From an uncultured Bacteroidales bacterium (GTDB lineage: Bacteria; Bacteroidota; Bacteroidia; Bacteroidales; P3), in assembly GCA_900318835.1 (NCBI GenBank), contig ONLW01000003.1:62001-126000 (forward strand): 64,000 bases of DNA, read 5' to 3'. Shown in pieces: positions 38,492 through 45,735 of this stretch. Below the pieces are notes generated by a model. The model worked only from the letters and a program-made list of their open reading frames with translations, was not told where the DNA came from and ran no database searches. How positions within the stretch are numbered: the stretch's first letter is position 1; every line of letters begins with the position of its first letter. The translations under genes were made by a program, and so were the position numbers.

Positions 38492-40239
38492 TTTTTTATT
38501 GCTATTTGGAGCTCTTCCAGCTGCTCCGGTGCTATCGGGGCCGGGGACTGGCTCATGACGTCGCGGCCGGCGTTGTTCTTCGGGAAGGCGATGAAGTCGC
38601 GGATGCTGTCGGCGCCGGCGAAGATGGAGCAGAGGCGGTCGAAGCCGAAGGCGAGACCGGCGTGTGGCGGTGCACCATAGGTGAAGGCATCCATCAGGAA
38701 GCCGAACTGCGCGGCGGCGCTCTCGTCGGTGAAGCCAAGGGTGTGGAACATCTTATTTTGAAGCGTGCGGTCGTGGATACGGATGCTGCCGCCACCCACC
38801 TCGGTGCCGTTCATGACGATGTCGTAGGCGTTGGCGCGGATGTCGCCCCAGCGGCTGGGGTCGTCGAGCAGCGGCTCGTCCTCGGGCTTGGGAGCCGTGA
38901 AGGGGTGGTGCATGGCGTAGTAGCGCTTTGTCTCGTCGTCCCACTCCAGCAGCGGGAAGTCGATAACCCAGAGGGGAGCGAACTTCTGCGGGTCGCGGAG
39001 GCCGAGTTGGTTGCCCATCTCGAGGCGCAGGGCGCAGAGCTGCGTGCGGGTCTTCATGGCGGGGCCGCAGAGGATGAGCATCAGGTCGCCTGGCTTGGCA
39101 CCCATCTTGTCGGCGATGGCCTTGAGGGCCTCGGCATCGTAGAACTTGTCCACGCTGCTCTTGAAGCTGCCATCGGCGTTGTATTTGATGTACACCATGC
39201 CGCCGGCACCCACCTGCGGACGCTTCACGAAGTCGGTCAGTGCGTCGAGTTGCTTGCGCGTGTATTCTGCGCAGCCGGGGGCCACGATGCCCACCACCAG
39301 CTCGCTTCCGTCGAAGAGGCCGAAGCCGTGGCCCTTGACCACGTCAGTAACCTCCTGAAACTCCATGCCGAAGCGGATATCGGGCTTGTCGGAACCGTAG
39401 AGGCGCATGGCGTCGTGCCAAGTCATGCGGGGGAACTTGTCGAACTCGATGCCCTTCATCTCCTTGAAGAGGTGCTTGGCCAAACCCTCGAACATGTTGA
39501 GCACGTCCTCCTGGTGCACGAAGCTCATCTCGCAGTCGATCTGCGTGAACTCGGGCTGACGGTCGGCGCGGAGGTCCTCGTCGCGGAAGCAGCGCACAAT
39601 CTGGAAGTAGCGGTCCATGCCGGCCACCATGAGCAGCTGCTTGTACTGCTGCGGACTCTGCGGCAGGGCGTAGAACTCGCCGGGATTCATGCGGCTGGGG
39701 ACAACGAAGTCGCGGGCGCCTTCGGGGGTACTCTTGATGAGCATGGGGGTCTCTATCTCCAGGAAGTCGCGGTCGGAGAGGTAGTTGCGCACCAGCATGG
39801 CCATGCGGTGGCGCATGATGAGGTTGTTCTTCACGGGGTTGCGGCGGATGTCGAGGTAGCGGTATTTCATGCGGAGGTCGTCGCCGCCGTCGCTCTGGTC
39901 CTCGATGGTGAAGGGGGGCGTCTTGGCCTCGTTGAGGATATTCAGCTCGGTCACCTCGAGTTCGATGTCACCTGTAGGTATCTTCGAGTTCTTCGAGCTA
40001 CGCTCAATAACCTTGCCGGTCACCTGAATGACATATTCGCGTCCCAGTTTGCGAGCCTGCTCGCAGAGCGGTGCGTTGGTCTCCATGTTGAACGCCAGCT
40101 GCGTGATGCCGTAGCGGTCGCGCAGGTCGATGAAAGTCATGCCGCCGAGGTCGCGCGAGCGCTGCACCCATCCGGCGAGGGTCACTGTCTGTCCCACATT
40201 GGCGAGGCGAAGCTCGCCGCAAGTATTTGTCCTATACAT
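38485..40239 (-). CDS. aspS: Aspartyl-tRNA synthetase
   Basis: 584 residues, bacterial-type AspRS: OB-fold anticodon-binding domain ([32 protein letters not shown] region), class II core with [32 protein letters not shown] (motif 2), the bacterial GAD insertion (about 285-420) and motif 3 [12 protein letters not shown]. It charges tRNA-Asp (or tRNA-Asn too in some species). Single gene with its own promoter at 40258. Confidence 0.96.
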   Translation of the reverse strand: MYRTNTCGELRLANVGQTVTLAGWVQRSRDLGGMTFIDLRDRYGITQLAFNMETNAPLCEQARKLGREYVIQVTGKVIERSSKNSKIPTGDIELEVTELNILNEAKTPPFTIEDQSDGGDDLRMKYRYLDIRRNPVKNNLIMRHRMAMLVRNYLSDRDFLEIETPMLIKSTPEGARDFVVPSRMNPGEFYALPQSPQQYKQLLMVAGMDRYFQIVRCFRDEDLRADRQPEFTQIDCEMSFVHQEDVLNMFEGLAKHLFKEMKGIEFDKFPRMTWHDAMRLYGSDKPDIRFGMEFQEVTDVVKGHGFGLFDGSELVVGIVAPGCAEYTRKQLDALTDFVKRPQVGAGGMVYIKYNADGSFKSSVDKFYDAEALKAIADKMGAKPGDLMLILCGPAMKTRTQLCALRLEMGNQLGLRDPQKFAPLWVIDFPLLEWDDETKRYYAMHHPFTAPKPEDEPLLDDPSRWGDIRANAYDIVMNGTEVGGGSIRIHDRTLQNKMFHTLGFTDESAAAQFGFLMDAFTYGAPPHAGLAFGFDRLCSIFAGADSIRDFIAFPKNNAGRDVMSQSPAPIAPEQLEELQIAIKKN

Positions 40240-40257
40240 ATTTGAGATATTTTATTT

Positions 40258-40265
40258 TCAAAGAT
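40258..40265 (-). promoter_or_regulatory. -7 element for aspS
   Basis: Minus-strand TATCTTTG, 19 nt before the aspS start, just downstream of the DUF4325 gene stop. Confidence 0.6.
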
Positions 40266-40271
40266 AAGCAT

Positions 40272-40565
40272 TCATTTTTTAGACGCCAGGTGACGACGAC
40301 GGAGCGCAGTAAGTACGCTCTCGGAAGCCAGCGGATTGAGTCCACGGAAAGTGGTGCGCGCCTTCAAATCCTCCAGCGACATGGCAAGCAGAAGCTTGGC
40401 GATACATTCGTCTGCAAACGAGTTGCTCACAACATCCACACCAGTAAAGTCGAGCACAACACGCTCGTCCTGCTCAAGGAGTGGTAATAGCCGTTCGCGC
40501 ACCTGCTGTCCCAGTTGACGCGTACCCAGATTCTCTCCAAAATCTATAAAGCTAAATGTTACCAT
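40272..40565 (-). CDS. STAS-like DUF4325 protein
   Basis: 97 residues with the DUF4325 pattern: FSFIDFGENLGTRQLGQQVR, ERVVLDFTGVDVVSNSFADE and KARTTFRGLN. The fold is STAS-like, the class that includes anti-sigma-factor antagonists. The conserved Ser of the VVSNSF segment is at the spot where STAS antagonists carry the phosphorylatable serine (family-level inference). Its start overlaps the end of the upstream HATPase gene by 7 bp, so the two are translationally coupled. Confidence 0.75.
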   Translation of the reverse strand: MVTFSFIDFGENLGTRQLGQQVRERLLPLLEQDERVVLDFTGVDVVSNSFADECIAKLLLAMSLEDLKARTTFRGLNPLASESVLTALRRRHLASKK

Positions 40566-41212
40566 AATTCCTTCAGTTCATTGTCATTTAAGAATATTTC
40601 ATTGTATTGCTCCGCCACATTGGTACGGTTGGCCACCACTCTTTCCGGATCGATTTCCTTGTTGGTCTGCAGCTTCAAATAGACGATGGTACCCTGCCAT
40701 GGCGCACTCTCAGATACGGATTGCTTTCCGGCTTGTACGCTGAACGTATAACACCCTGAACGGATGTCGAAACGCAGACCTGCATCCCTCGCGAGCAACG
40801 ATGTAGTGTAGAGGCCAAAACCCATTCCTTTGCCGTCGGTCACAGAGTCTCGGATACACATTTCCAGTGCTTCAGGCTCGGACAGGTTGGCATATTTCTC
40901 ATTTTCGGCCAGTGAAGTGCGGATGCCTTGTCCGTCGTCGGCCACAAGCAAACTCAACGTGTGTTCCCCAGCATCATAATGTGTAATGACAGTACCCATT
41001 TTTTTCCCCGAATGGGTGAGAACATTGTCGAGAATCTCGTAAAAGCAGTAGTTAAGCGCTTGCAGCAACGTAGTCTCGATATTCATGTGTTGTGTCAACG
41101 CCTCTATCACACGCTGATAGACGGCATAGATATTTTTCTCGTCGAAAACATCGATTGCCACATCTTCACTATGCGATGTAAAATATTGTTTTATAAGAGT
41201 TGACACATTCAT
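40559..41212 (-). CDS. Soluble HATPase-domain protein paired with DUF4325
   Basis: 217 residues. GHKL ATPase boxes: N box ALNYCFYEILDNVLTHSG (Asn63), G1 VADDGQGI (Asp92/93), G2 KGMGFGLYTTSLLARD. There is no HisKA dimerisation domain, phospho-accepting His, or membrane segment, so it is not a classic sensor kinase; it resembles anti-sigma-type serine kinases/ATPases. With the following DUF4325 STAS-like gene (7-bp overlap) it makes a two-gene switch module whose target is not visible here. Promoter at 41245. Confidence 0.78.
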   Translation of the reverse strand: MNVSTLIKQYFTSHSEDVAIDVFDEKNIYAVYQRVIEALTQHMNIETTLLQALNYCFYEILDNVLTHSGKKMGTVITHYDAGEHTLSLLVADDGQGIRTSLAENEKYANLSEPEALEMCIRDSVTDGKGMGFGLYTTSLLARDAGLRFDIRSGCYTFSVQAGKQSVSESAPWQGTIVYLKLQTNKEIDPERVVANRTNVAEQYNEIFLNDNELKELW

Positions 41213-41244
41213 ACTATCAGCGAATCATTTTCTTATTGAAAATT

Positions 41245-41252
41245 GCAAAAAT
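41245..41252 (-). promoter_or_regulatory. -7 element for the HATPase-DUF4325 pair
   Basis: Minus-strand TATTTTTG followed by C, about 33 nt before the start. Confidence 0.6.
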
Positions 41253-41301
41253 ACAAAAAATCCTTGATGTGGAAAAATATTTTTCGAGGATCCAAACCCA
41301 T

Positions 41302-41361
41302 GCCTCGTTTTGGGTGCATACAAAAGCCTCGCTTTCGTTGCATATAAAAGCGAGGCTTTTG
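41302..41361. terminator. Hairpin with 24-bp duplicated arm, after the fimbrillin-like operon
   Basis: CAAAAGCCTCGCTTT (41321-41335) and its perfect complement at 41347-41361 form a 15-bp stem. A second, diverged copy of the left arm and loop starts at 41302 (GCCTCGTTTTGGGTGCATA), giving two direct ~24-bp units. Two alternative hairpins are possible. A GC-rich stretch rich in CCCCTGCGGGGG follows at 41391-41405. Confidence 0.65.
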
Positions 41362-41417
41362 TTTGGGGGGCTATTTTTGTCCCGTCGGAGCCCCTGCGGG
41401 GGCGGATAGCTATTTCA

Positions 41418-43061
41418 TTAATTCTCCGTCACCTTCGACCGGTCTTCGATAGTCACCGTGCCGCAGGTGCCGCCATTACCGGCACCAATACTATTGGGTG
41501 CACTTGAACCCCTTGTCGCAGTTACGCTGATTACTCCGCTGGTGATGTTGATGTCGCCGCAACTCGCGCCGTTAGCGCCACTTCCGATGCCAGCGCCCCA
41601 AGTACCGCCAGTGGCAGTGACGGTGCCACCATTGATAGTGATGCCGTCGCAACTCGCTTTATTGCCACTGCCGATACCGGCGGAAGAAGAGCCGCCAGTG
41701 GCAGTGACGGTGCCACCGGAGATGGTGATGATGCCGCAACTACAATTATCAGTACTGCCGATGCCGACTGCGCCAGCACCGCCAGTGGCATTGACAGTGC
41801 CTCCGGAGATGGTGATGTAGCCACAAGTTCTAGCATATTTATTACAATAGCCAGTGCCAATGCCTGCAGCGCTTGAGCCGCCAGTGGCATTGATGGTGCC
41901 TCCGGCGATGATGATATTGCCACAGTAGGAAGCGTACTGTCCTCCGATTCCGGCACCACTAGCTGGGCTGCCACCGATGGCATTGAGAGTACCGCAGCCC
42001 TGGATGGTGAGCGTCGAAGTAGAAGGCACGAATATACCGGCATGATAATTCTCTCCCCTCACGGTGTTTGTTCCGACGAGGTTGATGGTGATATTGCTGC
42101 TGTTACCGCATTGGATGCCGTCATTGCTCATGCCTGTCCATGCTCCGTCGGCATTGATGCTCACATTGTCGAGTGTCACGGTGGCACCGGCGGCGATGGA
42201 AATCTGGTGCGCCGAAGCCATTGTTCCGGTGAGGATGTCGCCGTCCTGGGCGGTAAAGTTGCCGCCAACCGAGGCCAAGTCGACTATGCGGCTCATCTTC
42301 ACCGTCAGGGTGTACATATTGCCGGCCGTGAGGGTCTTATCAGTGACGGTCTTCGTGTAGCTGTAGGTGCTGCCGGTGGCGGTGACGGTGATGGTCTGGC
42401 TGCTCACGGGCTTCATGGCCACGTAGATGGGCCATGTCATGGGGGTGGTAGCAGGCGTGATGGTGTAGGTGTTGGTGCCGTCGGTCACGGTCACGCCGGT
42501 GATGCCGCTCAGCTCGCTGCTGCCGGCAAAGTCCTTCATCGTGATTTTGCCGATGGCAAACTGGTTGGTGAGGGTCACATTGGGCAGTGAGGAGCCAGTG
42601 AAAGAGCCCTCACCCGATGCATAGTCGTACAGTTTCGAGAGCGAATCCAGTATACCATTCTGATTAGCGATGGAGGTCTCGACACCACTCTCGTTCACCA
42701 TCGAGGCAGGATAGACATAGCGCACCGTGCCAGTCTTCGGGTCGGTGAGCGTCACGGTGAAACTGGCAGACTTGCCATTGTTGGTGATGTCGCCGTCCTG
42801 GAGCGCCACGCTGGTGGCCTTCACGGTCTGACCGTTGGTGTTGGTGTACACCACGGCAATCTGCTCACCTTCGGCAAAGGTTTTCACACCGTTGGCCCCC
42901 AGCTGCTTCGAACCGTTGCCGGTGTCGAGCTTCACGTTGGCGGTGAAGGTGACATCGCCGATGATGCCGTTTTCTTCAATGTCTTCTTTCATGCAGCCGG
43001 TCATCGTTGCCATTGCCACAACGAGAGCAGCCATACCAAAGTATCTCATAGTGTTCTTCAT
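41418..43061 (-). CDS. Fimbrillin-like lipoprotein with C-terminal Gly-rich beta-repeats
   Basis: 547 residues: lipoprotein signal (MAALVVAMATMTGCMKED), a fimbrillin/Mfa-like N-terminal domain (VKTFAEGEQIAVVYTN ... PKTGTVRYVYPASM ... ALTNQFAIGKI-like strands), then about seven tandem 29-33-residue units of form ITISGGTVxATGG-xxxAGIGxG-xxxCG, which predict a right-handed beta-helix with a Cys-Gly at each turn. It is the last gene of the operon headed at 45224. I use the ATG at 43061; in-frame Mets at 43100-43088 precede no signal. The DNA of the repeats is highly similar, so copy number may vary. Confidence 0.72.
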   Translation of the reverse strand: MKNTMRYFGMAALVVAMATMTGCMKEDIEENGIIGDVTFTANVKLDTGNGSKQLGANGVKTFAEGEQIAVVYTNTNGQTVKATSVALQDGDITNNGKSASFTVTLTDPKTGTVRYVYPASMVNESGVETSIANQNGILDSLSKLYDYASGEGSFTGSSLPNVTLTNQFAIGKITMKDFAGSSELSGITGVTVTDGTNTYTITPATTPMTWPIYVAMKPVSSQTITVTATGSTYSYTKTVTDKTLTAGNMYTLTVKMSRIVDLASVGGNFTAQDGDILTGTMASAHQISIAAGATVTLDNVSINADGAWTGMSNDGIQCGNSSNITINLVGTNTVRGENYHAGIFVPSTSTLTIQGCGTLNAIGGSPASGAGIGGQYASYCGNIIIAGGTINATGGSSAAGIGTGYCNKYARTCGYITISGGTVNATGGAGAVGIGSTDNCSCGIITISGGTVTATGGSSSAGIGSGNKASCDGITINGGTVTATGGTWGAGIGSGANGASCGDINITSGVISVTATRGSSAPNSIGAGNGGTCGTVTIEDRSKVTEN

Positions 43062-43087
43062 CTTTCTACTTTCTTTTAGGTTGTTCA

Positions 43088-43279
43088 TTACCATACCCAC
43101 TCATCGTGTGTGTTATAATCGTTCAATGTGTTGGAGGAGCCGTCTCCTGTGGCATTAAAATCCAGAATTGAAAATGCCATGGATTGCATCAGGTTGCTAG
43201 CCGCGTAGCCGCGTTCCGCCTTGAAAGTCACCGTCGTCAGCTGCGGTGCCTCGTAGATTTTCTTTTCTTTCTTTTCCAT
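43088..43279 (-). CDS. Small peptide, paralogue 2 (KIYEAPQL ... ERGYAAS family)
   Basis: 63 residues. The first 28 (MEKKEKKIYEAPQLTTVTFK, then AERGYAAS) match the product of 44859-45065 almost residue for residue, while the rest is different and Asn/Asp-rich, ending DEWVW. There is no signal peptide. The conserved-leader/variable-core layout is like many short Bacteroidales proteins of unknown function found beside fimbrillin genes. It lies 27 bp upstream of the 43061 lipoprotein gene. Function unknown; a structural or processed peptide is possible. Confidence 0.7.
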   Translation of the reverse strand: MEKKEKKIYEAPQLTTVTFKAERGYAASNLMQSMAFSILDFNATGDGSSNTLNDYNTHDEWVW

Positions 43280-43356
43280 TCTTGATGTTATAATCTTATG
43301 ATAAACTCTAATTATTCAATGGTGCTACATGTTAGCATGTTATCCTTACAGGAGTT

Positions 43357-44829
43357 TTAGTGAGCGAAGATGGCACGGACATGTGCCTTATAATTAGCGC
43401 CTTCTTTATCATCATATGCAAACGAACAATTGGTACCAACCCAATATTTCCACGACTTGGAATTGTTTCCATTCAACTCAGAACTAGTATGATAATGCTT
43501 CATATCAAATTCGGTATTACCACACGCATTATTTATTACATCATTTATTTCATTCATTTTGCCGTATGCACCATCTTCAGATCTTAAGTCATATACGTAT
43601 GAAGGATTGGTAGGATTTCCTGAATTGCAAAGACCATAGACAATATAACGCCAGTCGGTGATGCTCGGAATACGCCAGCCCTTCACGACATCTCCCGTGC
43701 GCGTTTTCGAGGGAGAGTAAAAACTACTGGCGACAACATCGTAGCAATCGGAACCAAGGGCATTGGTGTTATAGGCGGTGCCATTGAGGGTGATGGGATG
43801 GGCGGCAGCATAAGTGCCGACATTCGTCGCAGCAGTAGAGAAGACAACACCGTAGTCTTCAGTACGATCTATATAACAGCAGTCATTCAAGGCGATGGCG
43901 AGGAAGTTGTCGCAGTAACTTGAGATGGCGCCGGCATAGGCTATCACGGCATACGACTCGTCGTCGCCGCTGGTCTGCTTGGTCGAGGTGATGCTGCCGT
44001 CCTTGTTGAGATAGTGGCCAATGACGGGGATGCTCTTGTAGGTCACGGCCTTGCTGTAGGTCTGGCCGGCGGCGAAGGAGGCCTGCGAGGCGGAGAGCTC
44101 GTGGGTCTCCGAACCTGCGCCGTAGGTGTAGACGAGGGTCTGCTCGCCGGTGTAGCGTCCGGCGGGGACGGCGAGGTAGACGGTGTTGGCGCCGCTGGTA
44201 CCCACGGTGAAGGTGGCCTCGGCCAGCGTGGTGCTGCCGCTCTTGTAGGTCAGCGAGGCCGTCGCGCCGGCTGCGATGGCGGGGGCGCTGATGTTGAACT
44301 TGCACATCGAGGTGCTGACATTGAAGGTGCAGTTGAGGTTGGAGCCGTCGCCGTACTCCACATAGCCGCGCCAGAGGTTGCACTTGGCGGCAGTGGCCAG
44401 CGAGCCGTCCTGGCTGGTGAAGGCCGAGTTGGAGAAAGTGAGGTTGTCGCCGTCGACAGTGATGGCGCCGGTGTTGTTCTCGTCCCAGACATAGCAGTTA
44501 AGCAAGCTGTAGGCGTTGGGGGCATGACCCTCGGTGTAGTTGAGGGTGCCGGTGAAGGTGGCCGTGGCGCTGCCGGCACCGCTGTTGAGGGTGAGGGTGC
44601 TCACTTTGCCGTCGTACACCACGAGGAGCTTGTCGCCGCTCTGCCACGTGGCGTTGATATTGTCGCCACTCTCGGTATAGGTCACCTTGGTGCCGTTGCT
44701 ATTGCCATAGCTGGCTTTGATGGAGATGGAGGTCTGCATCAACTCGCCCTGCGGGTTGAGGTCTTCTTTGTTGCACGCGGTCGCCAGCAGACCCATCACG
44801 GCAGCGACCATCAAAATATTCTTCTTCAT
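43357..44829 (-). CDS. Fimbrillin-like lipoprotein with FISUMP/DUF1566-like C-terminal domain
   Basis: 490 residues: lipoprotein signal (MVAAVMGLLATACNKED), Mfa/FimB-like beta-domains (DKLLVVYDGKVSTL ... GYVEYGDGSNLNCTFN ... CKFNISAPAIAAGA), and a C-terminal domain (VVKGWRIPSITDWRYIVYGL ... TSSELNGNNSKSWKYWVGTN ... AHVRAIFAH) of the C-type-lectin-like FISUMP/DUF1566 form common in Bacteroidota surface proteins. It is preceded 29 bp upstream by small peptide 1 and followed 77 bp later by small peptide 2, so peptide and lipoprotein alternate. Likely surface exposed as a fimbrial tip or adhesin component (inference). Confidence 0.72.
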   Translation of the reverse strand: MKKNILMVAAVMGLLATACNKEDLNPQGELMQTSISIKASYGNSNGTKVTYTESGDNINATWQSGDKLLVVYDGKVSTLTLNSGAGSATATFTGTLNYTEGHAPNAYSLLNCYVWDENNTGAITVDGDNLTFSNSAFTSQDGSLATAAKCNLWRGYVEYGDGSNLNCTFNVSTSMCKFNISAPAIAAGATASLTYKSGSTTLAEATFTVGTSGANTVYLAVPAGRYTGEQTLVYTYGAGSETHELSASQASFAAGQTYSKAVTYKSIPVIGHYLNKDGSITSTKQTSGDDESYAVIAYAGAISSYCDNFLAIALNDCCYIDRTEDYGVVFSTAATNVGTYAAAHPITLNGTAYNTNALGSDCYDVVASSFYSPSKTRTGDVVKGWRIPSITDWRYIVYGLCNSGNPTNPSYVYDLRSEDGAYGKMNEINDVINNACGNTEFDMKHYHTSSELNGNNSKSWKYWVGTNCSFAYDDKEGANYKAHVRAIFAH

Positions 44830-44858
44830 TGCTGATATTAATTATTAATTCTTAACTT

Positions 44859-45065
44859 TTAATTTATCCATGCGTCTTGGCCCTGGTCGGTCCATGCAGT
44901 ACCGATGTCGTTGCTGCCCGAGGCAGAACCGACCCAAGCACCTATCACGCTGGTTGTCCACGCATTGCCAAGCCGCAGGCCACTCGCGGCATAACCCCGT
45001 TCCGCCTTGAAAGTCACCACCGTCAGTTGTGGCGACTCATAGATTCTCTTTTCTTTCTTTTCCAT
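44859..45065 (-). CDS. Small peptide, paralogue 1
   Basis: 68 residues sharing the N-terminal block with 43088-43279 (MEKKEKRIYESPQLTVVTFK, then AERGYAAS). The remainder (GLRLGNAWTTSVIGAWVGSA ... DIGTAWTDQGQDAWIN) is Gly/Trp/Asp-rich. The boundary at AAS is where a protease or exporter could separate leader from core (inference). It is the second gene of the operon. Confidence 0.7.
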   Translation of the reverse strand: MEKKEKRIYESPQLTVVTFKAERGYAASGLRLGNAWTTSVIGAWVGSASGSNDIGTAWTDQGQDAWIN

Positions 45066-45095
45066 TGTTTTTGATTAATAATATATATAATAGTT

Positions 45096-45224
45096 CTATT
45101 TATTATTCTTGCGCTTGATGTTGCGCCAGCAGGCCACAAAGAAGGCCGCAACGCCCACCGCGGCAAATAGACCGAGGACGACCGCCAGAATCGAGATGGA
45201 GATGAGTTGTATTGACAGTTTCAT
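45096..45224 (-). CDS. 42-residue single-pass membrane peptide
   Basis: ATG at 45224, TAG ending at 45096. The peptide is MKLSIQLISISILAVVLGLF followed by a second hydrophobic stretch (AAVGVAAFFVACW) and a basic tail (RNIKRKNNK): one long membrane helix with a positive cytoplasmic end. It is first after the operon promoter (leader about 20 nt), with small peptide 1 starting 30 bp later. No homologue is recognised. Confidence 0.6.
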   Translation of the reverse strand: MKLSIQLISISILAVVLGLFAAVGVAAFFVACWRNIKRKNNK

Positions 45225-45248
45225 GCAGGTGAGGTTTTATTTCGGATG

Positions 45249-45256
45249 CAAAATTA
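45249..45256 (-). promoter_or_regulatory. -7 element of the fimbrillin/small-peptide operon
   Basis: Minus-strand TAATTTTG followed by C. The -33 region falls at about 45275-45282, overlapping the first operator-like repeat. Confidence 0.6.
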
Positions 45257-45277
45257 CACACTCTCTCCGAAACAAAC

Positions 45278-45386
45278 ATTGCAAATAGTACAAACTTCTT
45301 GCACTATGGATAAAAATTTATTGAAAATAGTACAGAACATGCAATAAGGAAAGAATGCAACATTGAAAATTGTACAAAATATGCAA
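45278..45386. promoter_or_regulatory. Three operator-like direct repeats spaced exactly 42 bp
   Basis: Repeats begin at 45278, 45320 and 45362. Copies 2 and 3 share ATTGAAAAT-GTACA-AA-ATGCAA; copy 1 is ATTGCAAATAGTACAAAC then TTCTTGCA. Start-to-start distances are 42 and 42 bp (four helical turns), placing all three on one DNA face upstream of the operon promoter, with copy 1 touching the -33 region. This is the layout of an activator-bound promoter. Confidence 0.7.
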
Positions 45387-45590
45387 GAAACAAAAAGACA
45401 AAACACAGATTATATGATATTTATGTAATTTAACATAATTTAAGTAAAATTACCACACATTGAACGCCCAAACAACCAACAAAACACCCGACAAACACCC
45501 CAAAACAGCCTCGAACCACCCACCCACCCCAAAGAAAACACCTAAATTCCCTTTACCATCCCCTACCCTTCTCCTATCAAAGTAGGATTT
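45387..45590. other. Intergenic stretch with a C/A-rich strand bias
   Basis: About 200 bp with no convincing gene. From about 45450 to 45560 the plus strand is almost free of G (CCAAACAACCAACAAAACACC type). A nominal minus-strand ORF there has no coding character. Confidence 0.5.
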
Positions 45591-45661
45591 GGGTAGGAGA
45601 AGAGTAATGGAAGAGTAAGAGTTGAGTAAGAGAAGGTGACTACTACACACTGTTTATCAGG
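45591..45661 (+). repeat. 11-bp tandem array with conserved tail (locus D)
   Basis: GGGTAGGAGAA, GAGTAATGGAA, GAGTAAGAGTT, GAGTAAGAGAA (45591-45634), then tail GGTGACTACTACACACTG continuing to CAGG at 45661, aligning with locus A. TTCTCCTA at 45569-45576 and TAGGAGAA at 45594-45601 form hairpin arms. Confidence 0.8.
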
Positions 45662-45676
45662 AGGTTGGAAAATAAA

Positions 45677-45712
45677 AAAACACCGCAAAAGAGACCTTTT
45701 GCGGTGTTTTCA
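45677..45712 (-). terminator. Terminator of the nuclease-family gene
   Basis: AACACCGCAAAAG and CTTTTGCGGTGTT form a perfect stem with a 4-nt loop; A7 precedes and T4 follows, so it works on the minus strand. Confidence 0.85.
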
Positions 45713-45735
45713 ACAAAAAGCTATAACTATGTGTA

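Noticed and set aside
38422-40245. 607-codon plus-strand ORF opposite aspS
   Set aside because: Antisense shadow of aspS with no motif; the same holds for long ORFs opposite thrS, mutB, purM, gdhA and mutS.
40840-40875. Peptide MCIRDS in the HATPase protein, resembling the translated transposase-adapter artefact
   Set aside because: The DNA reads ATGTGTATCCGAGACTC, which differs from the adapter sequence, and the frame continues through intact GHKL boxes, so it is genuine.
41418-45224. Prophage or integrated element
   Set aside because: No integrase, transposase, phage structural gene or att-like direct repeats were found here or elsewhere in the window.
45450-45650. Small minus-strand ORF in the C/A-rich region
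   Set aside because: Low-complexity composition and overlap with the 11-bp array; no start signal or homology.
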